Positions 9,525 through 17,591 of a stretch of DNA of 64,000 nucleotides are shown one piece after another. Source of the DNA: Tardiphaga sp. P9-11. GTDB taxonomy: Bacteria > Pseudomonadota > Alphaproteobacteria > Rhizobiales > Xanthobacteraceae. Position 1 is the first letter of the stretch. Every line of letters starts with the position of its first letter. A model generated the notes under the pieces. It worked only from the letters and a program-made list of their open reading frames with translations. It made no database searches and was not told the origin of the DNA. A program made the translations under genes and the position numbers. Location: contig NZ_NPKQ01000009.1 in assembly GCF_008329525.1 (NCBI RefSeq), positions 1 through 64,000 of the forward strand. Reading direction: 5' to 3'.

Positions 9525-10727
9525 CTATGCTCCCACGACCGGCAGGCCGCGCACGGAGGCTGCGGAGTTCAGGAAGGCACCGGCGATATCGAGAAATTCG
9601 GGCACGTCGAGCAGGAAGGCATCATGGCCCTTGTCGGTCTCGATCTCCGCGAAGGACACGCGCACGCCACCAGCGTTCAGCGCATGCACAACGTCACGCG
9701 ATTCCGCTGTCGGAAACAACCAATCGGACGTGAACGACATCAGGCAGAAGCGCGTCTGCGTATCGCGAAACGCTTCCGATAGCTTGCCGTCATGATCGGC
9801 GGCGATATCGAAATAATCCATCGCACGCGTCAGATAGAGATAGGAATTGGCATCGAAGCGCTCGACGAAGGACGAGCCCTGATAGCGCAGATAGCTTTCA
9901 ACCTGGAAATCCGCATCGAAGGAGAAGGTCGGCAACTCCCGGTCCTGCATGCGGCGGCCGAATTTGCGGTGCAAGGCGGCATCCGACAGATAGGTGATAT
10001 GCGCAGCCATGCGCGCGACGCCGAGGCCGCGATGCGGATGCGTGCCTTCCTCGAAATAGCGCCCACCGCGCCAGTCGGGATCGGCCATCACGGCCTGACG
10101 ACCCAGTTCGTGGAACGCGATGTTCTGCGCCGAATGCCGCGTGCTGCAGGCGACCGCCAGCGCGGAGAACACGCGCTCCGGATAGGCCGCAGTCCATTGC
10201 AGCGTCTGCATACCGCCCATGGAGCCGCCGACGACGCAGAACAGCTGGCCGATACCGAGGCTGTCGATCAGCATCGCCTGCGCACGCACCATGTCGGGAA
10301 TAGTGATGACCGGAAAATCCAGCCCCCAGATCTTGCCGGTAGCGGGATTGGTCGACGCCGGGCCGGTCGAGCCCATGCAACCGCCAAGCACATTCGAGGA
10401 GATGATGAAGTAGCGCTCGGTATCGAGCGCCTTGCCCGGGCCCACCAGTGTCTGCCACCAGCCGGGCTTGCCGGTGATCGGGTTGATATTGGCGACGTGC
10501 TGGTCGCCGGTCAGCGCGTGGCAGACCAGGATGGCATTGGATTTGTCGGCGTTGAGAGTTCCGTAGGTCTGGTACGCGATCTGGAACGGCGCGAGATCAA
10601 CACCACAATCCAGCCGCAACGGCTGATCCATGCCAAAGGCGGCGACCAGGGAGGTCGGATGATCCACTTCCTGCCGGCGCTCATCGGGCCGCACGACAGG
10701 ACTCTTCACCAGTTCGACATTTACCAT
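9525..10727 (-). CDS. metXA: Homoserine O-acetyltransferase MetX
   Basis: Alpha/beta-hydrolase-fold enzyme that acylates homoserine, the committed step towards methionine. The nucleophile is S169 in GGSMGGMQ; the later TSDWLFPT and KGHDAFL segments supply the Asp and His of the triad. An oxyanion-type [12 protein letters not shown] segment lies around 112. Length (400 aa) is typical. Acetyl versus succinyl specificity cannot be told from this reading. The leader contains a promoter, SAM-II aptamer, terminator and an SD-embedding hairpin (10739-10751), so expression should fall when SAM is high. The SD GAGGAGG lies 11 nt before the ATG. Confidence 0.95.
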   Translation of the reverse strand: MVNVELVKSPVVRPDERRQEVDHPTSLVAAFGMDQPLRLDCGVDLAPFQIAYQTYGTLNADKSNAILVCHALTGDQHVANINPITGKPGWWQTLVGPGKALDTERYFIISSNVLGGCMGSTGPASTNPATGKIWGLDFPVITIPDMVRAQAMLIDSLGIGQLFCVVGGSMGGMQTLQWTAAYPERVFSALAVACSTRHSAQNIAFHELGRQAVMADPDWRGGRYFEEGTHPHRGLGVARMAAHITYLSDAALHRKFGRRMQDRELPTFSFDADFQVESYLRYQGSSFVERFDANSYLYLTRAMDYFDIAADHDGKLSEAFRDTQTRFCLMSFTSDWLFPTAESRDVVHALNAGGVRVSFAEIETDKGHDAFLLDVPEFLDIAGAFLNSAASVRGLPVVGA

Positions 10728-10738
10728 CTTGATACCGG

Positions 10739-10751
10739 CCTCCTCAGGAGG
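10739..10751 (-). promoter_or_regulatory. Shine-Dalgarno of metX inside a small hairpin
   Basis: The RNA reads CCUCCUGAGGAGG: the metX Shine-Dalgarno can pair with the CCUCC immediately upstream (5-bp stem, 3-nt loop). This could limit ribosome access as a second layer below the riboswitch. The pairing is visible; the function is inferred. Confidence 0.4.
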
Positions 10752-10780
10752 TTCTCAAACCAAAACCGGAATCAGGCCAT

Positions 10781-10814
10781 AAAAAACCCGGCCTGAACAA
10801 ATAGTTCGGCCGGG
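10781..10814 (-). terminator. Riboswitch-controlled terminator before metX
   Basis: In the minus-strand RNA, CCCGGCC (10808-10814) pairs with GGCCGGG (10787-10793), extended by GAAC/GUUC around a 5-nt loop and followed by UUUUUU (10781-10786). The 5' arm can alternatively pair with GGCCGGG at 10826-10832 just after the SAM-II aptamer. The terminator and antiterminator are therefore mutually exclusive. Confidence 0.8.
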
Positions 10815-10832
10815 ATCAAACTGTCCCCGGCC
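10808..10832 (-). promoter_or_regulatory. Antiterminator hairpin of the metX leader
   Basis: A perfect 7-bp inverted repeat GGCCGGG/CCCGGCC lies immediately downstream of the aptamer. Its 3' arm is the 5' arm of the terminator. Its 5' arm abuts the aptamer's conserved GCTAAA, so a ligand-stabilised pseudoknot could block it. Confidence 0.6.
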
Positions 10833-10886
10833 TGTTTAGCAAGTTGTTTAACGTGGCTGCAAGCCGGCCGGCTCAAATGACCACGG
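10830..10886 (-). ncRNA. SAM-II riboswitch
   Basis: Regulatory RNA that binds S-adenosylmethionine. The minus strand shows the hallmarks: P1 arm CGTGG (10881-10885), ATTTGA, a pseudoknot loop GCCGGCCGGC, TTGCAG, the P1 closing arm CCACG (10852-10856), TTAAAC, and GCTAAA (10835-10840). SAM-II aptamers are largely alphaproteobacterial and sit before metX/metA, as here. A promoter lies just upstream and a terminator just downstream. Confidence 0.9.
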
Positions 10887-10897
10887 AAGTGATGAAG

Positions 10898-10926
10898 ATA
10901 TTAGTCCCACGCTCGCCTCCCGTCAA
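10898..10926 (-). promoter_or_regulatory. Promoter of the metX-metW operon
   Basis: The -35 TTGACG (10921-10926), a 17-nt spacer and the -10 TAATAT (10898-10903) place the start site about a dozen nucleotides before the SAM-II P1 stem, as expected for a riboswitch leader. Confidence 0.7.
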
Positions 10927-11099
10927 TATAGGGATAGCCCGGTCAAATTGCCCAACTGCCCTGCGGCCAAATCCGCCATGTTTTCTTTGCTTTCCGGCAC
11001 CGTCTTACCTAATCAATGGCCGTGCCCGCTGGCTCCCTGGAGCCGGCCGGCCAAGCTTGACGGGACCTATTCACGCCTCCCGTTCCGAAGGTTTTGAAC

Positions 11100-11951
11100 A
11101 TGTCGAAATTACCACCTGCCCCGCCCTCGCTGGACGAGCTGCGCAAAGAGATCGACAGCATCGACGCGCAGGTTCACGCCCTGTTGATGCAGCGCGGCGA
11201 CATCATCGACCGACTGATTTCAGTGAAGCAGACCCAGGAGGTCGGCTCCGCCTTCCGGCCGGCGCGTGAGGCCGACATGATGCGCCGTCTGGTGCAGCGC
11301 CATCGCGGCATCCTGCCGATCGACACCGTCGAGAGCATCTGGCGGGTGATTATCTCGACATTTACTTACGTGCAGGCGCCGTTCTCGGTACATGCGGATC
11401 TGTCGCTCGGCGAGAGCGCGATGCGGGATTCTGCACGCTTTCACTTCGGCTTCACCGTGCCCTACGTCGCGCATTTCAGCGCCGCTGCAGCGGTCGAGGC
11501 GGTGGCGAAGTCCAAGGGTGATCTCGCACTGGTCTCGGCAACGTCCAGCCGCACGCCCTGGTGGATCCCGCTGGAAGCACAGGGTGCCCCGAAGATCATC
11601 GCGCGCCTGCCGTTCATCGAACGCGCCGACCATCCGGCCGCGCTTCCCGTGTTTGTGGTGTCGCGCGTCGCCGACAGTGCCATGGTGACCGAGGTCGAGA
11701 TGTGGAGCGTGCGGGTGTCCGGCTGGAATGCCGAGACCGCGCGCGCGCTGTCGCCACTGGCCGAAATCGTCGCCGTGCCGGATACCGCCTTTGACGGCGC
11801 GGCGCTGCTGATCTCGATCACGCGAGCCTCGAGCCTCGACAAGATCAAGTCGGCGCTGATCGAAGCCGGCGCCTCGGTGCGCTCGACGGCCCTCGTCGGC
11901 AGCCACGCAACCCGCTATACCGTGGCCGCCAACGACGCACCGCGTTCGTAA
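11100..11951 (+). CDS. Chorismate mutase with a PDT-like C-terminal region
   Basis: Cytoplasmic enzyme converting chorismate to prephenate for Phe/Tyr synthesis. Residues about 10-95 form an AroQ-type helical mutase domain (LDELRKEIDSIDAQVHALL, then RxxREADMMRRL). The remaining roughly 190 residues resemble a divergent prephenate dehydratase/ACT arrangement, but I see neither the dehydratase Thr-Arg-Phe signature nor the ACT ESRP motif. Dehydratase activity is therefore doubtful. The ATG at 11100 is preceded by GAAGG. It heads an operon with hisC (26 nt later) and tyrC, giving it a logical role feeding tyrosine synthesis. Confidence 0.85.
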   Translation: MSKLPPAPPSLDELRKEIDSIDAQVHALLMQRGDIIDRLISVKQTQEVGSAFRPAREADMMRRLVQRHRGILPIDTVESIWRVIISTFTYVQAPFSVHADLSLGESAMRDSARFHFGFTVPYVAHFSAAAAVEAVAKSKGDLALVSATSSRTPWWIPLEAQGAPKIIARLPFIERADHPAALPVFVVSRVADSAMVTEVEMWSVRVSGWNAETARALSPLAEIVAVPDTAFDGAALLISITRASSLDKIKSALIEAGASVRSTALVGSHATRYTVAANDAPRS

Positions 11952-11977
11952 GCCAATCTGACGTTCTGGAGTTGAAG

Positions 11978-13081
11978 ATGTCCCGTCCCGTGCCGAAACC
12001 CGGCATTCTCGATATCGCGCCCTACACCCCGGGCAAGAGCCCGGTGGTGGAGCCCGGCCGCAAGACCTACAAGCTGTCGGCCAACGAGACGCCGTTCGGC
12101 CCATCGTCGCGCGCCAAGGACGCCTTTGCCACCACTGTCGCGCATCTCGAGGATTATCCGGAAGGCACGTCGAAGGTGCTACGCGAGGCGCTCGGCCACC
12201 GCTTCGGCCTCGATCCCGCGCAGATCATCTGCGGTGCCGGCTCCGACGAAATTCTCAACCTGATTGCGCATGTCTATCTCGGCCCCGGCGACGAGGCGAT
12301 TTCGACCGCGCACGGCTTCCTAGTTTACCCGATTGCTACCCAGGCGAACGGCGCCACCAATGTGGTCGCTCCGGAAACCAACTTCACCTGCAATGTCGAC
12401 GCGATCCTGAACTGCGTCACGCCGCGCACCAAGCTGGTGTGGCTGGCGAACCCGAACAACCCGACTGGCACTTATCTGCCGTCTTCCGAGATCAAGCGCC
12501 TGCGCACCGGCCTGCCCGAGCACGTGCTGCTGGTGCTCGACGCCGCATACTGGGACTACGTGACCAAGGGCGACTACGATAACGGCCTGGAACTGGCGAA
12601 GACCACCGAGAATACCGTCGCCACCTACACCTTCTCGAAGGTGCACGGCTTGGCCGCCTTGCGGATCGGCTGGATGTTCGGCCCTGCCCACATCGTCGAT
12701 GCCATGAACCGGATTCGGGGGCCGTTCAACGTCTCGGCGCCGGCGATGATGGCCGCGGTGGGGGCGATCGAGGACACCGGCCATGTCGAGATGTCGCGCA
12801 CGTACACCGCCAAGTGGATCAGCATCCTGACCGAGGAAATCACCAAGCTCGGCATCGAGGTGACGCCAAGCGTGGCCAATTTCTTGCTGATGCATTTTCC
12901 GGCGACCGGCAAGACCGCAGTGGATGCCGATGCGTTCCTGACCAGGCGCGGGCTGGTGCTGCGCGCGGTGACCAATTACGGCCTGCCGAACTCGCTGCGC
13001 ATGACCATCGGCACCGAGGAAGCCAACAGGCTGGTGATCGAGACGCTGCGTGAATTCATGGCATCGAATTCGGGGCAATGA
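11978..13081 (+). CDS. hisC: Histidinol-phosphate aminotransferase
   Basis: PLP-dependent class I/II aminotransferase that converts imidazole-acetol phosphate to histidinol phosphate. Alphaproteobacterial HisC enzymes of this neighbourhood often also transaminate aromatic keto acids. The PLP lysine lies in YTFSKVHGLAALRIGW. ANPNNPTGTYLP is the classical Asn-Pro-Thr-Gly loop, and GAGSDEIL contacts the phosphate of PLP. The ATG at 11978 has GGAG 6 nt upstream. Its position between chorismate mutase and tyrC suggests dual use in His and Tyr/Phe pathways. Length (367 aa) is normal. Confidence 0.93.
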   Translation: MSRPVPKPGILDIAPYTPGKSPVVEPGRKTYKLSANETPFGPSSRAKDAFATTVAHLEDYPEGTSKVLREALGHRFGLDPAQIICGAGSDEILNLIAHVYLGPGDEAISTAHGFLVYPIATQANGATNVVAPETNFTCNVDAILNCVTPRTKLVWLANPNNPTGTYLPSSEIKRLRTGLPEHVLLVLDAAYWDYVTKGDYDNGLELAKTTENTVATYTFSKVHGLAALRIGWMFGPAHIVDAMNRIRGPFNVSAPAMMAAVGAIEDTGHVEMSRTYTAKWISILTEEITKLGIEVTPSVANFLLMHFPATGKTAVDADAFLTRRGLVLRAVTNYGLPNSLRMTIGTEEANRLVIETLREFMASNSGQ

Positions 13082-13082
13082 C

Positions 13083-14024
13083 GTGAGCGCCACGCCGCCC
13101 TTCAAACGTATCGCGCTGATCGGCCTCGGCCTAATCGGTTCGTCGCTGGCGCGCGGCATTCAGCAGCTCGGCCTTGCCGGTGAACTGGTCGCCACCGACA
13201 ATTCGGCGGCCGTGCGTGCGCGCGCCACCGAGATCAAGCTCGCCGACCGCATCGCCGACGACAATGCCAGCGCGGTGAAGGACGCCGATCTGGTCATCGC
13301 CTGCGTGCCAGTCGGCGTGGCGGGCGACGTGGCAAAAAGCATCGCGGCACATCTCCCGCCCGGAGCCATCGTGTCCGACGTCGGTTCGGTAAAGGCCTCC
13401 GTGCTGCATGCGATGGCCGAATATCTGCCGGATAACGTCCACTTCATTCCAGCGCATCCGGTAGCCGGCACGGAGAATTCCGGCCCGGATTCCGGTTTCG
13501 CCGAATTGTTCATGAACCGCTGGTGCATCCTGACGCCGCCCGAGGGCGCTGACCCTGCGGCCGTCGAGAAGCTCACCGGCTTCTGGGCTGCATTGGGCGC
13601 CAATGTCGAGATCATGCAGGCCGCGCATCACGACCTGGTGCTCGCGGTCACCAGCCACCTGCCGCATCTGATCGCTTATACAATCGTAGGCACGGCCGAC
13701 GAGCTCGAAGACGTCACGAGGTCGGAAGTGCTGAAGTTCTCCGCGGGCGGTTTCCGCGATTTCACCCGTATCGCAGCATCGGACCCGACCATGTGGCGCG
13801 ACGTGTTTCTCGCCAACAAGGATGCGGTACTGGAAATGCTAGGCACCTTCCAGGAAGACCTGTCGAAGCTGACGCGCGCGATCCGCCGCGATGATGGCGA
13901 TGCGCTGTTCGAGCACTTCACCCGCACACGCGCCATCCGCCGCGGCATCGTCAGCATCGGCCAGGATGAAGCTGCGCCGGACTTCGGACGCAAGCATCAG
14001 GCGCTGACGAAGAAGCCGGAATAG
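13083..14024 (+). CDS. tyrC: Prephenate/arogenate (cyclohexadienyl) dehydrogenase
   Basis: NAD(P)-dependent oxidative decarboxylase of prephenate or arogenate in tyrosine synthesis. The N-terminal Rossmann motif is ALIGLGLIGSSLARGI. The family histidine region is FIPAHPVAGTENSG, and the C-terminal helical dimerisation domain follows (HHDLVLAVTSHLPHL). I use the GTG start at 13083, one base after the hisC stop, because the alternative ATG lies inside hisC. Translational coupling with hisC is likely. Specificity for prephenate versus arogenate cannot be read from sequence alone. Confidence 0.92.
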   Translation: MSATPPFKRIALIGLGLIGSSLARGIQQLGLAGELVATDNSAAVRARATEIKLADRIADDNASAVKDADLVIACVPVGVAGDVAKSIAAHLPPGAIVSDVGSVKASVLHAMAEYLPDNVHFIPAHPVAGTENSGPDSGFAELFMNRWCILTPPEGADPAAVEKLTGFWAALGANVEIMQAAHHDLVLAVTSHLPHLIAYTIVGTADELEDVTRSEVLKFSAGGFRDFTRIAASDPTMWRDVFLANKDAVLEMLGTFQEDLSKLTRAIRRDDGDALFEHFTRTRAIRRGIVSIGQDEAAPDFGRKHQALTKKPE

Positions 14025-14033
14025 AAACGTCGC

Positions 14034-14085
14034 TCGTCATTCCGGGGCGCACCGAAGCGGCGAAGCCGCGCCCCCGGAATGACGA
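14034..14085. repeat. Palindromic intergenic repeat, copy 1
   Basis: Arms TCGTCATTCCGGGG and CCCCGGAATGACGA are perfect 14-bp inverted repeats enclosing a second stem, GCGGC-GAA-GCCGC. It lies between the converging tyrC and DUF2125 genes and probably acts as a two-way terminator. A related copy lies at 20606-20658. Confidence 0.85.
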
Positions 14086-14096
14086 ACATATAAGGC

Positions 14097-15287
14097 TCAG
14101 AACAACGGCGGAATCTGCGCCACGCGCAGCGGCCCGAGGAACACCGCGCCATCGACAAATTTCAGCGGGAACGACCGTGCCGGCTTGCCTTCGAGCGTCG
14201 CCGGTGAGCCGATCGAATTGACCCCGGCGGCCAGCCCTGCCCCGGCATTCCTGCGCGCGAAATTGCCGAGGCCGGGAATCGCACGATCCAAAGCGCCCAA
14301 AATATTATTCACGTCCTGCGATCTCACGCCCGGCGCGAGACGATCGAGCGTCTCCTGCGGCACGCCGACTTCCAGCAGCTTGTCGATACCGAGCGCCGTA
14401 ACGGCCTTGTCGAGGCCGGCCACGGTCATCTGCAATTCGCCATCGAGATTGCCCGCGGCGGTCAGACCGAGCGAGCCCGTCGCCAGCGAAATGATCTCGC
14501 CCTGCTGGACGCGCGACTGCACGATCTCAACGCGGCCCCCGGCGGCCTGAAGCTCGCGGAAACGCTGCGGCCAGGGCTTGGGCGAAATATCCTTGAGGCC
14601 ACTGAGCAGTGCGCGGATATCGGCATCGAATGGTGCTGCAAGGATCGGATGAACATCGGCAATACTGCCGCTTGTGATCTGCAATGCGGTCTCGATCACC
14701 GGCTTGTCCGGCGTCGAACTCGCCGCCGTGCGGCCGTGCAATTCGACATGTTTGGCGCGTGCGGTCGGCGCCTGCACCGACCCAGAGAAACGATCCAGTG
14801 ACACGTCGTCGAACACGATATCGGCGCTGTCGGGCGTCCCGGGCAGACCGGTGATGCTGCTGCGCGCCGAGCCCCAATTCATCACCATCGCCGGCTGACC
14901 GCGGTCGGACAACACGGCCGGCGCAGTGAATTCGGCGATCAGAAGCCGCGGCGTATAGATCTGCGCGACTACGACGATCTCGCCAAGCTTCGCGGTGATC
15001 GGAATCTGTGTCGCATTCTGGGTGGCGGTCTGCGACGTCAGCGAAACGCTGACGCCGCTGCAGCGGACTTCCAGCCGGAACGGGAAACCGGAGACCGAAC
15101 GGTTGGCGCAATCATAGACGCGGCCGGCCGCAGCCTCGCGGGCGCGCCAGATATCGACGTTCTCGGCGACCTTGGACGCGGCATAGAACCAGAAGCCGCT
15201 CCACGCCGCCGCAAGGACGACGATGATGACGGGCAGGATGAAAATCGGCCAGAGGCGGCGCTGGGCAGGTTGTGCATATTCGGACAT
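14097..15287 (-). CDS. DUF2125 domain-containing protein
   Basis: Membrane-anchored protein of unknown function, widespread in Alphaproteobacteria. One N-terminal transmembrane helix (about residues 16-37, rich in Ile/Val/Leu/Ala) is followed by a large extracytoplasmic domain of beta-rich character. An early cysteine pair lies around the DC and RCSG segments. I favour the start at MSEYAQPAQRR (15287, 396 aa). An in-frame ATG at 15335 with AGGA upstream would add 16 residues. It does not overlap its neighbours, and no operon partner is evident. Confidence 0.8.
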   Translation of the reverse strand: MSEYAQPAQRRLWPIFILPVIIVVLAAAWSGFWFYAASKVAENVDIWRAREAAAGRVYDCANRSVSGFPFRLEVRCSGVSVSLTSQTATQNATQIPITAKLGEIVVVAQIYTPRLLIAEFTAPAVLSDRGQPAMVMNWGSARSSITGLPGTPDSADIVFDDVSLDRFSGSVQAPTARAKHVELHGRTAASSTPDKPVIETALQITSGSIADVHPILAAPFDADIRALLSGLKDISPKPWPQRFRELQAAGGRVEIVQSRVQQGEIISLATGSLGLTAAGNLDGELQMTVAGLDKAVTALGIDKLLEVGVPQETLDRLAPGVRSQDVNNILGALDRAIPGLGNFARRNAGAGLAAGVNSIGSPATLEGKPARSFPLKFVDGAVFLGPLRVAQIPPLF

Positions 15288-15414
15288 GGCGGGACGTAGA
15301 TCGCACGATTTTGTCAAATCGGCGATCCCTTTCATGCGGTTATCCTGCGGTCGCAGGGCCACGTTGCAGGAAATCCGGATCGCCCGGGCCCAAGGTTTCT
15401 GCTAGGTCGGCACC

Positions 15415-15972
15415 ATGACCGCGAAAATCACCGCCGAGCCCGATTCGGACAGCGATCTCTGGGTGTTCGGCTATGGCTCGCTGATGTGGCGGCCAGGCTT
15501 CGAATTCATCGAACAGGTCCCGGCCCGGCTGATCGGCGAACATCGGGCGCTCTGCGTCTATTCCTTTGACCACCGCGGCACGCCGGAAAAGCCTGGCCTC
15601 GTGCTCGGCCTGGACCGCGGCGGCGCCTGCCGCGGCATTGCCTTTCGCGTGGCGGCCAAGCTGCGCCACGACACCATCGCCTATCTCAGGGAACGCGAGC
15701 AGACCACCCATGTCTATCGCGAGGTCATGCGCTCGGTCTGGCTGGATGACGTGGAGCGCACCCGCGTCAGCGCGCTGGCCTATGTGGTCGATCGCGGCCA
15801 TGTGCAGTATGCGGGGCGTCTCAGCCTCAGCGAACAATTGCACTTCGTGCGGCAGGGCCACGGCCGTTCCGGGCTGAACCGCGATTACGTGCTTTCGACC
15901 GTGAAGGCCATCGAGGCCGAAGGTTTTCGCGACGCGCAGCTGCATCAGCTCGCGGCCATGCTGCACGAGTGA
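15415..15972 (+). CDS. Gamma-glutamylcyclotransferase (ChaC-like)
   Basis: ChaC-type cyclotransferase expected to release 5-oxoproline from glutathione or other gamma-glutamyl compounds. The substrate loop FGYGSLMWRPG near residue 19 is diagnostic, and the compact beta-barrel pattern through VFG...LGLDRGG fits the family. Length is 185 aa, somewhat short of E. coli ChaC. It converges with plsC, whose end is 10 nt away. The role would be glutathione turnover in the cytoplasm. Confidence 0.88.
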   Translation: MTAKITAEPDSDSDLWVFGYGSLMWRPGFEFIEQVPARLIGEHRALCVYSFDHRGTPEKPGLVLGLDRGGACRGIAFRVAAKLRHDTIAYLREREQTTHVYREVMRSVWLDDVERTRVSALAYVVDRGHVQYAGRLSLSEQLHFVRQGHGRSGLNRDYVLSTVKAIEAEGFRDAQLHQLAAMLHE

Positions 15973-15982
15973 GAGAGCGCGG

Positions 15983-16756
15983 CTAACTCTCTTTCACCGC
16001 GACATTCGGCACACGCCCGAAGATCGTCGCCTGTTCGGCGCGCGCCTCTGCAACGATCCGATCTGTGGCGGCCTCGATCGACGTACTGATCGCCGCGATG
16101 AATTCCTTGCGCGGTAGGCCGGGCGGCAACGGATCGAGGAACTCCACCACCAGCGTGCCGGGATAGCGCAGGAAGGTGCGGCGCGGCCAGAACAGGCCGG
16201 AATTCAGCGCCACCGGCAGACACGGCGCGCCACATTTGGCGTAGATCTGCGCGACACCCGGCTTGTAATCCGGCGGCGCGTCGACAGGACGGCGCGTGCC
16301 TTCAGGAAAGATGATCAACTGGCGGCCGAGCTGAACTTCTTCGGTCGCACGCTTGGCCATATCGATCAGCGAACGCGCACCGCCATCGCGATCGACGCCG
16401 ACCATTTTCGATTTTTTCAGATACCAGCCGAAAAAGGGGATCTGGCCGAGCTCGCGCTTGTAAATGAACAACGGCCGATCGAAGAACGGCATCAGCGCGA
16501 AGGTCTCCCACATCGATTGATGTTTCGAAGCTACGATCAGCGGTCCCGCCGGAATTTTCTCAAGCCCGCGATAATCAACCTTCGTGTTACAGACGACGCG
16601 CATCAGCCAGATGCTGCTGGTGGCCCATGCCTTCGCGATCGCCATGAAGGCGCGCGGCGGCATCACGAAGGTCGGAATCGCGACCAGTATCCAGAACACC
16701 AGCAGCAGATAGAACAGCACGTTATAGATCAACGAACGCACGAATATCGAAGTCAT
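15983..16756 (-). CDS. 1-acyl-sn-glycerol-3-phosphate acyltransferase (PlsC family)
   Basis: Inner-membrane acyltransferase transferring a fatty acyl chain to a lysophospholipid. It has an N-terminal hydrophobic helix (about residues 9-33). The catalytic block is KHQSMWET, an H-x4-E version of the HX4D motif common in this alphaproteobacterial subfamily. The second block, FPEGTRRPVDAPP, binds the phosphate. Length is 257 aa. It lies 28 nt downstream of the ydcF-like gene on the same strand and may be co-transcribed. Ornithine-lipid type acyltransferases (OlsA) belong to the same superfamily, so the acceptor is uncertain. Confidence 0.88.
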   Translation of the reverse strand: MTSIFVRSLIYNVLFYLLLVFWILVAIPTFVMPPRAFMAIAKAWATSSIWLMRVVCNTKVDYRGLEKIPAGPLIVASKHQSMWETFALMPFFDRPLFIYKRELGQIPFFGWYLKKSKMVGVDRDGGARSLIDMAKRATEEVQLGRQLIIFPEGTRRPVDAPPDYKPGVAQIYAKCGAPCLPVALNSGLFWPRRTFLRYPGTLVVEFLDPLPPGLPRKEFIAAISTSIEAATDRIVAEARAEQATIFGRVPNVAVKES

Positions 16757-16784
16757 GGTGATCCGATCAACTCAGTTGGCCAAT

Positions 16785-17510
16785 TTAGCTGGCGGAGGCC
16801 GTCGCTGGCCTGCGCAGCGGCGCGACTCCCTGCTGGTCGCCAGCGGAATCCGGCATCAAATCGATCCCGATATGCGCCAGCCGCACCCTCACTTCGGCCG
16901 CGAGATATTTGACATATTCCGATAGCAGCAACCGCAGCGTCGGGCCACTGGTCCACCACGGTTCGTCACGCCATTTGTCACCAATCACCGAGAACGGAAT
17001 CAGCTCGATATCCGGCATCTCGTGCGACATTTCGACGATCGCGCGCGGCATGTGATAATTCGAGGTCACCACGATCAGCGACTTGAAGCCGCGCTCATGA
17101 GCCCAGCGTTTGGTCTCCACCGCGTTGCTGCGGGTGTTGACGGCGGAGCGGTCGAGATCGACGCAACAATCCAGCAGCCGCTGACTGTCCGGCAGCGTAC
17201 GCGAGATATTGGCGGCACCGTTGGTGGGATGCACCCCGGAGATCAGCAATCGCTTGCCGAAGCCATTGGCGAGCAGTTCGAGTGCATCCGCAACGCGCGA
17301 CGAACCGCCGGTCAAGACCACGATGCCATCGGCATTCGCGGAAGGCTTCAGCTCGCCGCTGCGCAATTGCGCGAGAAACGCAACAAAGCCGATCGCGCCG
17401 AACATGAAGGACAGCGCGAACGCGACCACGATCGCCGCACGGATGACGCGCCGCCGCGGTGGCGCGGCAACGGGCATCTCCGTGGTGTTCTGGTCATCGA
17501 GCGAGGTCAT
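16785..17510 (-). CDS. YdcF family protein (DUF218)
   Basis: Inner-membrane protein with one N-terminal helix (about residues 24-46) and a periplasmic DUF218/YdcF domain. The typical IVVLTGGSSRVADALELL and VVTSNYHMPRAIVEM motifs are present. Family members such as ElyC/SanA influence envelope polysaccharide metabolism. I choose MTSLDDQNT at 17510 as start; an in-frame ATG at 17573 would add 21 residues and nearly abut ftsX. It lies between ftsX and plsC on one strand, consistent with an envelope operon. Confidence 0.82.
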   Translation of the reverse strand: MTSLDDQNTTEMPVAAPPRRRVIRAAIVVAFALSFMFGAIGFVAFLAQLRSGELKPSANADGIVVLTGGSSRVADALELLANGFGKRLLISGVHPTNGAANISRTLPDSQRLLDCCVDLDRSAVNTRSNAVETKRWAHERGFKSLIVVTSNYHMPRAIVEMSHEMPDIELIPFSVIGDKWRDEPWWTSGPTLRLLLSEYVKYLAAEVRVRLAHIGIDLMPDSAGDQQGVAPLRRPATASAS

Positions 17511-17591
17511 TGATGTCGCGTTCAGTCCTTTGATGACAATATTAGGTATTTTCCGGCGGTTTGGCGATGCCAAGGCCCGCCGCCTGACGCG

